A DNA stretch of 64,000 nt from Galbibacter sp038433465 (GTDB lineage Bacteria > Bacteroidota > Bacteroidia > Flavobacteriales > Flavobacteriaceae): contig NZ_JAESVF010000002.1 of NCBI RefSeq assembly GCF_038433465.1, positions 62,001 through 126,000 of the forward strand, given 5' to 3'. Position 1 is the stretch's first letter. Every line of letters begins with the position of its first letter. The notes below the pieces were generated by a model. It worked only from the letters and a program-made list of their open reading frames with translations. It made no database searches and was not told where the DNA came from. Shown here piece by piece: positions 49,764 to 58,762 of the stretch. The translations under genes were made by a program, and so were the position numbers.

Positions 49764-51598
49764 TGGCAGATATAATACAGCTTTTACCAGATCATGTTGC
49801 AAACCAGATAGCTGCAGGTGAAGTGGTACAAAGACCCGCTTCTGTTGTTAAAGAGCTTATTGAAAACGCCGTCGACGCAGGAAGCAATTCTATAAAATTG
49901 ATTATAAAAGACGCCGGAAAAACACTTATTCAGGTGGTCGATAATGGAAAAGGAATGAGTGTTACAGATGCGCGATTGTCTTTTGAGCGTCATGCGACTT
50001 CCAAAATTAAAGCTGCCGAAGATTTGTTTCAGCTTCATACCAAAGGTTTTCGAGGGGAAGCATTGGCTTCTATTGCCGCAATTGCACATGTGGAAATGAA
50101 TACGCGTCAAGAGGACGACGAAGTAGGGACGCAACTTAAAATTGAAGGAAGTAAAATTGTTGACCAATCGGTTACTGTTACGCCTAAGGGGACTTCCATT
50201 TCAGTAAAGAATTTGTTTTTTAACATTCCTGCACGAAGAAACTTTTTAAAATCTGATACTGTAGAGTTAAGGCATATTATCGACGAATTTCAGCGTGTAG
50301 CCTTGGCGCATCCAGATATTCAGTTTGATTTTTATAACAACGGAAGTGAACTTTTTAATTTGCCTGCTTCAAATTTAAGGCAGCGAATTGTTCATATTTT
50401 CGGGGGGAAAACCAACGAAAAATTGGTTCCTGTTGAAGAAGATACCGAAGTTGTAAAGTTAGATGGGTTTATTTGTAAACCTGAATTTTCTAAGAAAACT
50501 AGGGGCGAGCAGTTTTTCTTTGTGAACAATCGTTTTGTTAAAAATTCGTATTTGCATCATGCGGTTTGCGCTGCTTTTGAAGGTTTGATTAAAGAGCAAA
50601 CACACCCGAGTTATTTTTTGTTTTTAGAGGTAGACCCTTCAGGAATCGATATCAATATTCACCCTACAAAAACCGAAGTTAAATTTGATGATGAGCATGC
50701 TTTATACGCCATTTTAAGAGCAGCTGTAAAGCATAGTTTGGGGCAATTTAATGTAGCGCCAGTACTCGATTTTGAGCGCGATGCAAATTTAGATACACCT
50801 TATAATTATCAGAGTAAAAATGCTAACTTCCCAACAGTTGAAGTTGACGCGAGTTTTAATCCGTTTGAAAATGATAACAAAGGAAGTGTTTCTGTGAGTT
50901 ATCCAAAACGCGAAAAACAAACCGCTAGTTGGGAGAGTTTGTATGTTGGCTTGGAAAAAAAGTCCGATTTTGGCGCTATCGAATTAGAATCAGAAGAAGT
51001 TACAGGTTCACTTTTTTCAGAAACGCAGGAGGAAGTTACGGCTACAACCTATCAGCTTCATAAAAAATATATTGTAACCACCATTAAATCTGGAATGGTT
51101 ATTATCAATCAGCACCGCGCACACCAACGTGTGTTGTACGAACAATATTTAAAAAATATTACAGTTGATAAAGGTGTGAGTCAGCAATTATTGTTTCCGC
51201 TAACGTTGAGTTTTTCAACTACAGAAATTGCTTTGCTGAAAGATTTAAAAGAGAGTTTGGAGCACACAGGATTTTTATTTTCAAACTTTAAAAACGACGA
51301 GGTTGAAGTAAGTGGTATTCCGCTGAATGTTTCTGAAAGTGAAGTAGGTATTATAATCGACCAACTTTTATCGGATTTTCAAGCTGAAGTGCCAGAAAGT
51401 TCGCTCTCGCAAGCCGATATTTTGGCAAAAGCCATGTGTAAAACCTTGGCAGTAAAAAGTGGAGAAGTGTTAAATGTGGCATCGCAAGAAGCGTTAGTTA
51501 ACAATTTATTTGCAACTAAAGAGCCTACCGTTTCGCCTTTTAATAAACCGACGTACATTACCATGTCGGTTGAAGAAATAGATAAACGATTTTTATAA
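49763..51598 (+). CDS. mutL: DNA mismatch repair protein MutL
   Basis: A 611-residue GHKL-ATPase-based repair protein. The N-terminal ATPase is intact: E-L-I-E-N-A-V-D-A-G, D-N-G-K-G-M, H-A-T-S-K, and G-F-R-G-E-A-L-A-S-I. The C-terminal half reads I-N-Q-H-R-A-H-Q-R-V-L-Y-E, where an active endonuclease would have D-Q-H-A-x-x-E-R-x-x-x-E; the Asp and first Glu are missing. The late Cys-Pro-His-Gly-Arg-Pro site appears as S-P-F-N-K-P. It therefore probably acts as a coordinator without nicking. Start ATG at 49763 shares its first base with the previous stop. Confidence 0.95.
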   Translation: MADIIQLLPDHVANQIAAGEVVQRPASVVKELIENAVDAGSNSIKLIIKDAGKTLIQVVDNGKGMSVTDARLSFERHATSKIKAAEDLFQLHTKGFRGEALASIAAIAHVEMNTRQEDDEVGTQLKIEGSKIVDQSVTVTPKGTSISVKNLFFNIPARRNFLKSDTVELRHIIDEFQRVALAHPDIQFDFYNNGSELFNLPASNLRQRIVHIFGGKTNEKLVPVEEDTEVVKLDGFICKPEFSKKTRGEQFFFVNNRFVKNSYLHHAVCAAFEGLIKEQTHPSYFLFLEVDPSGIDINIHPTKTEVKFDDEHALYAILRAAVKHSLGQFNVAPVLDFERDANLDTPYNYQSKNANFPTVEVDASFNPFENDNKGSVSVSYPKREKQTASWESLYVGLEKKSDFGAIELESEEVTGSLFSETQEEVTATTYQLHKKYIVTTIKSGMVIINQHRAHQRVLYEQYLKNITVDKGVSQQLLFPLTLSFSTTEIALLKDLKESLEHTGFLFSNFKNDEVEVSGIPLNVSESEVGIIIDQLLSDFQAEVPESSLSQADILAKAMCKTLAVKSGEVLNVASQEALVNNLFATKEPTVSPFNKPTYITMSVEEIDKRFL

Positions 51599-51613
51599 AA
51601 TAACATTCAACGA

Positions 51614-52357
51614 ATGGGAAGAATAACCGATGCAGTAAAGCATTTACTAATTATTAATGTGTTGTTTTTTATTGCAACACAGCTTTTTGGGGAACAGATG
51701 TACGATTTGTTTTCGTTGTGGTTTCCGAAGAACGAACATTTTCAATTGTGGCAAATCGTAACGCATATGTTTATGCATGGCGGTTTTATGCATATTCTAT
51801 TTAATATGTATGCGTTATGGGCTTTTGGGACGCCATTGGAACAAATATGGGGACGAAATAAGTTTTTCTTCTTTTATTTTTCCGCAGGTTTGGGAGCGGC
51901 TTTAATCCATACGTTGGTTAATTATTATTATTTTAGTGAGGGGATGAATGCTTTAGTTGCTGAAGGATATAGAGTTCCCGAAATTATGGATACACTCAGT
52001 CAAGGTAAATATAATACCACCTGGGGGAATAAGATTCCGCAAGATACATTACAAAACTTTTTAAGCTCGTATATGACTCCTGCTGTGGGGGCTTCTGGGG
52101 CTATTTATGGTGTTTTGGTTGCCTTCGGAATGATGTTTCCTAATGCCGAGCTTTTCTTGATATTTTTACCTATTCCTATAAAAGCAAAGTATTTTATTCC
52201 AGTTTTAATCGCGTTAGATTTGTTTTCTGGAGTTACAGGTTATTCTATTTTCGGACAAGGAATTGCGCATTTTGCACACATTGGAGGCGCTTTGTTTGGA
52301 TTTATAATGATGTGGTATTGGAAGAAAAATCAGTTTAAAAACAATCGTTGGGATTAG
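51614..52357 (+). CDS. Rhomboid-family intramembrane serine protease (first copy)
   Basis: A 247-residue polytopic protease with six or more helices. The H-x-x-x-N motif is in G-G-F-M-H-I-L-F-N-M, the catalytic serine in G-A-S-G-A-I-Y-G, and the catalytic histidine in F-A-H-I-G-G-A-L-F-G. A loop insertion of about 45 residues lies between helices 3 and 4. Rhomboids cleave membrane proteins within the bilayer. It lies 15 bases after mutL and 146 bases ahead of a second rhomboid gene. Substrate unknown. Confidence 0.92.
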   Translation: MGRITDAVKHLLIINVLFFIATQLFGEQMYDLFSLWFPKNEHFQLWQIVTHMFMHGGFMHILFNMYALWAFGTPLEQIWGRNKFFFFYFSAGLGAALIHTLVNYYYFSEGMNALVAEGYRVPEIMDTLSQGKYNTTWGNKIPQDTLQNFLSSYMTPAVGASGAIYGVLVAFGMMFPNAELFLIFLPIPIKAKYFIPVLIALDLFSGVTGYSIFGQGIAHFAHIGGALFGFIMMWYWKKNQFKNNRWD

Positions 52358-52362
52358 TTTTT

Positions 52363-52500
52363 TAGATGAAAGTGAAAAAAGTGAAAAGGAAATAGGGATA
52401 AGTGATAAAGGGATAAAACTAAAAACGAGAAACAAAAAACCTCAAACAAAAAATCAGAAACCAGAAACTTCAAACAAAATCTCCAAACCAGAAATAATAA
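52363..52500 (+). repeat. Purine-rich low-complexity spacer between rhomboid genes
   Basis: About 138 bases on this strand are nearly free of T after the start. They repeat AGAAAC / CAAAC / GTGAAAA-type units (for example GAGAAACAAAAAACCTCAAA). There is no open frame of note. It resembles the low-complexity tails near other repeats in this window but with a different unit. Confidence 0.5.
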
Positions 52501-52503
52501 AGA

Positions 52504-53370
52504 ATGAGCATTACAAACGATTTAAAATATAAATTCTCGACACTCAACATAGCAGAAAAGCTTATAGTGGTAAATGTTGTTGTTTTTATTTTAAACACTT
52601 TGTTGGTTTTTTTACTGCAATTGGCGCCAAATGTATTGATGCAATGGTTTCAGTTGCCAAAGGGTTTTCTCGATTTTTTAATGCAACCATGGTCTATTGT
52701 TACCTATGCATTTTTCCACGGAAGTATTATGCATTTGTTTTGGAATATGTTACTGTTGTATTTTTCTTCTAGAATATTTTTAAATCTATTCAGTAAAAAA
52801 TACTTCTTAAATGTTTACTTTTTAGGAGCTATTTTAGGAGGAGTTTTCTTTTTACTTAGTTACAATATTTTCCCAGTATTTTCTAGAGTAAATTCGCCTT
52901 TAATTGGTGCTTCGGCAGCAATCATGGCAATTTTAATTTTTGTTTGTACCTACCTTCCAAACCAAGAAGTTCGCCTTATTTTCTTTAATATTAAGCTTTG
53001 GTATTTGGGAGTTGCATTTGTTTTATTAGATTTGGTACAGCTTCCGTTAGGAAATGCTGGCGGACACATAGCTCATTTGGGCGGTGCACTTTTGGGGTTT
53101 GTGTACGCAAAAAAATTGCAAGAAGGTAAGGATATTGGCGAAGGATTTAGCAGTGTATTAAGTTCAATTTCCAGTATTTTTAAACCGAATAAAAAATCTC
53201 CCTTAAAAACCGTTCATAAAAAGAGCAATCAAACTGCAACTAAAAAAGTTTCTAAAAATGAACATCAAAAACAAATTGATGCCATTTTAGATAAGATAAG
53301 CAAAAGTGGATACGAAAGTTTATCGAAAGAAGAAAAAGACTTTTTGTTTAAAGCAGGGAAAGATGCTTGA
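52504..53370 (+). CDS. Rhomboid-family intramembrane serine protease (second copy)
   Basis: A 288-residue protein with a six-helix core (about residues 15-210). It has H-G-S-I-M-H-L-F-W-N-M, a serine loop G-A-S-A-A-I-M-A (Ser with Ala in place of Gly after it), and G-G-H-I-A-H-L-G-G-A-L-L-G-F with the catalytic His. A Lys-rich cytoplasmic tail of about 70 residues follows, ending in a helical K-S-G-Y-E-S-L-S-K-E-E-K-D motif seen in many Bacteroidetes rhomboids. It probably pairs with the upstream rhomboid but likely has a distinct role. Confidence 0.88.
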   Translation: MSITNDLKYKFSTLNIAEKLIVVNVVVFILNTLLVFLLQLAPNVLMQWFQLPKGFLDFLMQPWSIVTYAFFHGSIMHLFWNMLLLYFSSRIFLNLFSKKYFLNVYFLGAILGGVFFLLSYNIFPVFSRVNSPLIGASAAIMAILIFVCTYLPNQEVRLIFFNIKLWYLGVAFVLLDLVQLPLGNAGGHIAHLGGALLGFVYAKKLQEGKDIGEGFSSVLSSISSIFKPNKKSPLKTVHKKSNQTATKKVSKNEHQKQIDAILDKISKSGYESLSKEEKDFLFKAGKDA

Positions 53371-53471
53371 TTTTGAACTAATTTGGCATAAATTTTAAAG
53401 ACTTTTAGTAAGGTGGTGTAAACAATAAAACTGCTTTATGAGAGTTTTACAGAAACAATAAAAAGGAAGAG

Positions 53472-54485
53472 ATGAAAAAATTAAACTGGATTGATAAAGG
53501 TATTTTCTTTGTGAATACAGTTTTTGCATTTTTATTGCAACTAAGTCTTTTAGTGCCTTTTATTCCTATAAAATCTTTTCCAAAAACCGCAATTTTCAGT
53601 TTAGCAACGCCTGTTTTAATCATTATAAATGTTTTCTTTTTGGTGTATTGGGTAGTAAAATGGAAACGCCAATGGCTTTTGTCGTTTGTTATTTTATTGT
53701 TGGGGTTTCAGCAAGTTTCATCGCTTTATAAATTCTCAGGAACTCAAAATGTGGTTAGCGAAAATTCATTGAAAATAATGACCTACAATGTTAGAATTTT
53801 CGATTTGTATAAATGGTTGGGCCGTGATGGAGTTTCCGAAGAAATTCTCTCAATGATTTCCGAAGAAAATCCCGATATTTTGTGTTTACAAGAGTTTCAT
53901 GAAGCAAAGAAAAGTGCTTTTACCAATTATAAATACCGATTTATAAAATACCGAGCGAAAGGTACAGGGCAAGCCATTTTTTCGAAACATCCTATTGTGA
54001 ATAAAGGGTCTTTGAATTTTCCGAACTCCCAAAACAATGCCATTTTTGCTGATATTGTTCGTGGTAACGATACGGTAAGGGTTTACAATTTGCACATGCA
54101 ATCGTTTCATATAAATCCTGTGAATGAAGAAATATCACAAGAAAATTCTAGTCGATTAGCTAGACGAATGGGCGCTGTGTTTTCGAAGCAACAAATTCAA
54201 ACCGAAATTTTTGTTTCGCATAAAGAGAAATGCCCATACAAAACCATTACTTGTGGCGATTTGAATAACAATCAATATTCATCAATTTACAAACAAATTA
54301 AAGGCGACGATATTGATACGTTTGACGAGCAGGGGAGTGGTACAGGAAAAACCTATTATTTTAAATATTTTCCTTTTAGAATTGACTTTGTGTTGGTTGA
54401 TGAAACCATACAAGTAATGTCGCATAAAAACCGCTACGAGAAACTTTCCGACCATTACCCGATAATTGCTCAGCTGAAAATTTAA
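53472..54485 (+). CDS. Endonuclease/exonuclease/phosphatase (EEP) family membrane protein
   Basis: A 337-residue protein with three N-terminal membrane helices (about 10-85) followed by an EEP domain. Motifs: M-T-Y-N-V-R (start), L-C-L-Q-E-F-H (metal-binding Glu), C-G-D-L-N-N, and S-D-H-Y-P-I (catalytic Asp-His) at the end. The domain is extracytoplasmic by topology and could act on a lipid or nucleotide phosphodiester. It lies directly downstream of two rhomboids and is often linked to them in flavobacteria. A GGAAG-containing stretch precedes the ATG. Substrate unknown. Confidence 0.88.
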   Translation: MKKLNWIDKGIFFVNTVFAFLLQLSLLVPFIPIKSFPKTAIFSLATPVLIIINVFFLVYWVVKWKRQWLLSFVILLLGFQQVSSLYKFSGTQNVVSENSLKIMTYNVRIFDLYKWLGRDGVSEEILSMISEENPDILCLQEFHEAKKSAFTNYKYRFIKYRAKGTGQAIFSKHPIVNKGSLNFPNSQNNAIFADIVRGNDTVRVYNLHMQSFHINPVNEEISQENSSRLARRMGAVFSKQQIQTEIFVSHKEKCPYKTITCGDLNNNQYSSIYKQIKGDDIDTFDEQGSGTGKTYYFKYFPFRIDFVLVDETIQVMSHKNRYEKLSDHYPIIAQLKI

Positions 54486-54533
54486 AGCGCTTAAAAGGCT
54501 TTGTGTTCAGCTTTAAAGCAGAGTTGTTTGAAA

Positions 54534-54848
54534 TTAATTCGACATTAAATAGCAATCGGTTATATCTGCCAAAATGTGAATAAGTAAAGCGATGCCAAAA
54601 ATTCGTGTACGTTTAAAAACAAGGAGTAAAATATAAATGGCAATTGCATAGTACTGATGTAAAAAGTGAAAGCCTATACTACATCTGTTTGCATCAAATA
54701 TAGGCGTAGCCCAAAGGTGGTCAATGTCTATACAAATCCCTAACAGTAAAATAATCACAGCGCTTTTGAAGTTGCTTCTGAAAAAAAAATAGGCAATTAC
54801 AATTGGTACAATAAAGTGGATTCCGTAGTGTACAAATGGGCGTAACAA
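54534..54848 (-). CDS. DUF6122 small membrane protein
   Basis: A 104-residue, mostly hydrophobic protein with four membrane segments. It carries H-Y-G-I-H-F near residue 7 and D-I-D-H-L-W near 42, then H-F-L-H-Q and H-I-L-A-D-I later, the pattern of DUF6122 and YdjM-like predicted metal-dependent membrane hydrolases. It follows the WbqC gene by 2 bases and is likely the last gene of the lepB-wbqC unit. Activity unproven. Confidence 0.8.
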   Translation of the reverse strand: MLRPFVHYGIHFIVPIVIAYFFFRSNFKSAVIILLLGICIDIDHLWATPIFDANRCSIGFHFLHQYYAIAIYILLLVFKRTRIFGIALLIHILADITDCYLMSN

Positions 54849-54850
54849 TG

Positions 54851-55474
54851 TTATAATTTTTGAGCATCTAAATAACTCAATGCGTTTGTGCCTTCATTAA
54901 AAAGTAAATCTAATCCGCTTAAGTTGTTTAAAAATCCATGTTTGTCGTCAAAAACTTGCGTATAGGCTTCAAAAGTGTAGTTTTTGTTTCCTTTAGCTTT
55001 TGCCAAATCTCTGTAATCTACAAAGCTTTCGTCTTCGGTTTTTATATATTCTGAAGTGAAAGAAGGAGTTAAATCTAACTGAAAACAATCTGCTAAAAGT
55101 TCGATACTTTCCATATTCATTTCAAAAAGAAACTTGTGTTTTTTCTCAAAGAATGGAGCAAATTCATCTTCAAAAAATTCAAAAAAAGGAGATGTTCTGT
55201 AGGCTGTTTGTATCGATTTCCAATGCTGTTTTTTCCAATCAAAATTATCTTCCAACATTACATCTTTATATTTTTGATGCACATTGTTTTTATTGTGTTT
55301 TATCGGGATAGACAGCATTTGCACCCCGTTTGGACTGTAAATGTAAGCTCGGTTTCTGTAAGTTTGCTTTTGGTAATTGTCTTCTTTTTCAAAAGTTATA
55401 TTTCCATCAGCTTGCTGTATGGCAACCCAATTAGCAACCGATGGAAAATATGTAGGATGAATTACTGTTTGCAT
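54851..55474 (-). CDS. WbqC-like protein
   Basis: A 207-residue cytoplasmic protein of the WbqC family. It opens with H-P-T-Y-F-P-S-V-A-N-W and has L-S-I-P-I and a W-K-x-x-H-W-K-S-I-Q-T-A-Y segment, all typical of this family. WbqC proteins are found in glycan clusters and are predicted to be involved in modification steps; no reaction is established. It sits between lepB and a DUF6122 gene, and its distance from the polysaccharide cluster argues against a simple O-antigen role. Confidence 0.85.
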   Translation of the reverse strand: MQTVIHPTYFPSVANWVAIQQADGNITFEKEDNYQKQTYRNRAYIYSPNGVQMLSIPIKHNKNNVHQKYKDVMLEDNFDWKKQHWKSIQTAYRTSPFFEFFEDEFAPFFEKKHKFLFEMNMESIELLADCFQLDLTPSFTSEYIKTEDESFVDYRDLAKAKGNKNYTFEAYTQVFDDKHGFLNNLSGLDLLFNEGTNALSYLDAQKL

Positions 55475-55521
55475 TCTTGAATTTGTAAATTTAAAAGTTA
55501 ACGCGAGCGATACTTTTTATA

Positions 55522-57084
55522 CTACAATGAACTGTTTTCTTTTTTTCTTTTTCTGAATTGACTAACACCTATCCAAATTGCTATAATTACCAAAAACGGA
55601 ATTAAATAGGAGCGTGGTTCGCCATCGCCTCCAACGGTAGTGAAGACTCTGTTCCAACGGATTTTATTCCAGAAAGGACCACTTGCATTACTGTCAAAAC
55701 TAAACCAAATAAAAACAGGTTTTCCTACAATATGGTCTGCAGGAACATAACCCCAATAGCGACTGTCTTCAGAGGCATGACGGTTATCTCCCATCATCCA
55801 ATAGTAGTCTTGTTTGAAAGTGTAAGAGTCGGCTGGAGTATCGTTTATTAAAATCTGATTTCCTTTTACTGACAGTGTATTTCCTTCGTATTCCTCAATA
55901 ATTCTTTTGTAAAGCGGTAGTACTTTTAAGTTTAACGCAACAGTTTTACCAGCTTCAGGGATATAGATAGGTCCAAATTGGTCTTGATTCCATTTATAAT
56001 CGGTAGCATCTGGAAAAACAGCACCCATATTGTTGCTCCCTGCAGCCTCAATATTTCTTTTTACACTGATTACATTTGGGTTGTCTTCAAGTTGTTTTGC
56101 CGCTTCAGCAGTCATAGCGCTAAAGAAATAAACCCCTTGGCGTACCTGTCCGAATCTTCCCGTTACACCGTAACGTTCGTACATGTAGCGTGGCGATAAT
56201 TGTCCTTTTGCTTCTACGTAATACGAAAACTGAGGTTTTGCTCTTTCAGGTAAAACAGTTTGCTTTCCGTTGATATAAATAAAGCCATCTTTAATAGCGA
56301 GAGAGTCTCCTGGAACTCCAACACAACGTTTTACGTAATTCGATTTTTTATCGATTGGCTTACGAATTCTTTTGTCAGTTTTTACAAAAAAACGTTCTAC
56401 AGTGTCTGTAGGCCAACTAAAAACAACAATGTCGTTTCTTTTTATTTTCTGTAAGCCTGGCAGTCTGAAATAAGGAAGCTGTGGCTTTTTTAAATATGAT
56501 TTTGTGTTGATTACCGGAATGGTATCGTGTACCATCGGGAAGGCAACCGTTGTCATAGGTGTTCTGGCTCCGTAGTGAAATTTACTTACAAAAAGGAAGT
56601 CGCCAACCAACAATGTTTTTTCTAAAGAAGAAGTTGGAATTACGTACGGCTGCATAAAATAGGTGTGAACCAAAGTTGCTGCAACAACTGCAAAAAGAAT
56701 GGAGCTAATCCACTCGCCAGCTGCTGTACGCGGTTTCAAACTTCTGTCTTCGATATAATTTACGTCTAAAGCGTAGTTTACATAAAAAATGTAAAATCCA
56801 AGGGTAAGAACCACCAACCAAGTGTCGGTTGTACTGTTTCTTCCAAAGCTTCGAATGGTTTCCACCCAAACTACAGGAAACATAATTAGGTTGATAATTG
56901 GGATGAAAAGTAAGATAGTCCACCACCATGGGCGATTAATTATCTTCATTAAAATTACAGCGTTGTAAACTGGTACAGCTGCTTCCCAAGCTTTTCTTCC
57001 TGCTTTAACGTAAAGTTTCCAAGTTCCTAAAAAGTGAATAACTTGAATTACGATAAAGAAAATAAACCATTCTGTAAGCGTCAT
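55522..57084 (-). CDS. lepB: Signal peptidase I with an N-terminal DUF5684-like extension
   Basis: A 520-residue enzyme. About 120 residues with four membrane helices come first (resembling DUF5684 proteins), then a transmembrane anchor and the S26 peptidase: the nucleophile lies in I-P-T-S-S-L-E-K-T (Ser153 as the usual position), and the general-base lysine is Lys252 in N-Y-V-K-R-C-V-G. The late G-D-N-R-H-A-S-E-D-S-R motif is intact. It removes signal peptides at the periplasmic membrane face. The S-S-L serine box is unusual (commonly S-G-S-M), but this is common in Bacteroidetes. Follows dapB. Confidence 0.93.
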   Translation of the reverse strand: MTLTEWFIFFIVIQVIHFLGTWKLYVKAGRKAWEAAVPVYNAVILMKIINRPWWWTILLFIPIINLIMFPVVWVETIRSFGRNSTTDTWLVVLTLGFYIFYVNYALDVNYIEDRSLKPRTAAGEWISSILFAVVAATLVHTYFMQPYVIPTSSLEKTLLVGDFLFVSKFHYGARTPMTTVAFPMVHDTIPVINTKSYLKKPQLPYFRLPGLQKIKRNDIVVFSWPTDTVERFFVKTDKRIRKPIDKKSNYVKRCVGVPGDSLAIKDGFIYINGKQTVLPERAKPQFSYYVEAKGQLSPRYMYERYGVTGRFGQVRQGVYFFSAMTAEAAKQLEDNPNVISVKRNIEAAGSNNMGAVFPDATDYKWNQDQFGPIYIPEAGKTVALNLKVLPLYKRIIEEYEGNTLSVKGNQILINDTPADSYTFKQDYYWMMGDNRHASEDSRYWGYVPADHIVGKPVFIWFSFDSNASGPFWNKIRWNRVFTTVGGDGEPRSYLIPFLVIIAIWIGVSQFRKRKKENSSL

Positions 57085-57213
57085 AATTATATGCTTTGTT
57101 CCTAAGTGTTGTGTCTATCAGACGAATTAATAGGATTTTAGTTACGGTAAAAATATATTTTTTTTGGTTTTATTGCTAACGGCTTAGCTTTTAAAGTGCT
57201 TAAATAGCCTTAT

Positions 57214-57915
57214 TTATGCTAAGTTTAACACATCTTTCATACTGAAAACTCCACTTTTTCCGATAATCCATTCGGCAGCAACAACTGCGCCAAGAGCAAA
57301 GCCTTCGCGGTTATGAGCGGTGTGTTTAATGTCGATTGTGTCAACTTTACTTTGGTAGCTGATGGTATGTGTACCAGGAACTTCTGGTTCTCTAACCGCT
57401 GTAATTGGAATTTCGTTTGCAGGTGCATTATCCAATTTCCAACCTTCTTTGTCGGTGTTATTTATAATTCCTTCAGCTAAAGTAATAGCAGTACCACTTG
57501 GTGCGTCTAGTTTTTGCGTGTGATGAATTTCTTCAATACTTACATTGTATTCCGACAAGTTTTTCATCATTTTAGCGAGGTATTCGTTCAGCTGAAAAAA
57601 TACATTTACACCTAAGCTGAAATTAGAAGCATAAATAAAAGCACCATTTTTTTCTTCGCAAAGCGAAACAGCTTCGTCGTATTTTTCTAACCAACCTGTG
57701 GTTCCAGAAATTACAGGAACACCATTTTCTAAGCAAAGCGAAATGTTTTTAAATGCTACCGATGGAATGCTGAAATCTATGGCAACATCGGCAGTTTTGA
57801 TGTCGAAATTTTGAGTTTCTTCGTTTACTTTGGCTACAATTTCATGACCGCGGGAAATAGCAATTTGCTCAATCATTTTTCCCATTTTTCCATATCCAAG
57901 TAACGCTATTTTCAT
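57214..57915 (-). CDS. dapB: 4-hydroxy-tetrahydrodipicolinate reductase
   Basis: Reduces the cyclised aspartate semialdehyde-pyruvate product on the lysine/diaminopimelate route, so it supplies peptidoglycan. The 233-residue protein has the nucleotide loop G-Y-G-K-M-G-K (7-13), G-T-T-G-W, the catalytic H-H in E-I-H-H-T (131-132), Lys135, and D-A-P-S-G-T-A. The length is slightly short but typical. It lies downstream of the DUF5683 gene with an 80-base gap and upstream of lepB. Confidence 0.95.
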   Translation of the reverse strand: MKIALLGYGKMGKMIEQIAISRGHEIVAKVNEETQNFDIKTADVAIDFSIPSVAFKNISLCLENGVPVISGTTGWLEKYDEAVSLCEEKNGAFIYASNFSLGVNVFFQLNEYLAKMMKNLSEYNVSIEEIHHTQKLDAPSGTAITLAEGIINNTDKEGWKLDNAPANEIPITAVREPEVPGTHTISYQSKVDTIDIKHTAHNREGFALGAVVAAEWIIGKSGVFSMKDVLNLA

Positions 57916-57994
57916 TTGTGTATTTTTTTGAGTGAGATGCTATTTTTTAGGTTGAAGTTGTAAAATAGACATCTGTTGATTTATTGAAAAGGTA

Positions 57995-58762
57995 TTAAAA
58001 ATTCAGACTTAATTTCATTCCGTAGTTAGGTGTATAATCAAGCTGATTGTATTCGTAATAAGGTTTTAAAGCCAGTTTGTCATTTACATTAAACTGCTTT
58101 AAATGCGCTGTAACATTGGCATCGATAATGTTTAAAGCATAAAGTCCAATGGTAATTAAGAGGGATAAATCTCTATTTTGCTGATAGTATTCTTGTGCGT
58201 CTTGAAGCGCTTCGTCACTAACGTCGGGAGTTCCAACAACAATTCCATCGCCATTAATATCGTAAAATTCATCATCGTGATAGCCTGCAAGTCTGCGTTT
58301 GTATGCGTCTCGATATTGATTGTAGTACTTGGTATTTTCAATATAAAAATACATCCCTGTACCAATTGCTCCATAGACAACAGGAACCTTCCAATAGGTT
58401 TTGTTATATATCTGTCCCAGTCCAGGAAGAATAGCCGAATAAAAAGCAGCTTTAGCAGGCGAAAGCGGATCGATGTCGATGTTTAAACTCGCCAAACTAT
58501 CCATTTCACGTTGCTTTCTTATTTTTCGTTTTTCTCTTCTGCTAAGAGTGTCGGTATCTACAATTTTAGCTGAATTTGCTATCTCGTATTGTTGAAGAGA
58601 ATCTTGTGCTTCTTTTTGAAGTTTTTGGATTTCTCTTTTGGTCATTTCATGCATTGCATCAGACTCAGTGTTTTTTGATACTGAATCGGTTGCTTTTTCT
58701 TGCGCTGTTGAAATGAAATGAAAAAGCAATAAAAATAAAAAGGCAATACTTCTTTTAAACAC
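57995..58762 (-). CDS. DUF5683 family secreted protein
   Basis: A 255-residue protein beginning at GTG (58762), which shares its first base with the parB stop (TAGTG). It has a signal peptide (ending T-A-Q-E), a coiled and basic stretch, and a D-P-x-x-A-x-x-x-A-x-x-P-G-L-G-Q-I-Y-N motif (about 97-118) with a membrane helix, diagnostic of DUF5683. Only found in Bacteroidetes to my knowledge; function unknown. The coupling to parB suggests cotranscription with the segregation genes. Confidence 0.84.
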   Translation of the reverse strand: MFKRSIAFLFLLLFHFISTAQEKATDSVSKNTESDAMHEMTKREIQKLQKEAQDSLQQYEIANSAKIVDTDTLSRREKRKIRKQREMDSLASLNIDIDPLSPAKAAFYSAILPGLGQIYNKTYWKVPVVYGAIGTGMYFYIENTKYYNQYRDAYKRRLAGYHDDEFYDINGDGIVVGTPDVSDEALQDAQEYYQQNRDLSLLITIGLYALNIIDANVTAHLKQFNVNDKLALKPYYEYNQLDYTPNYGMKLSLNF

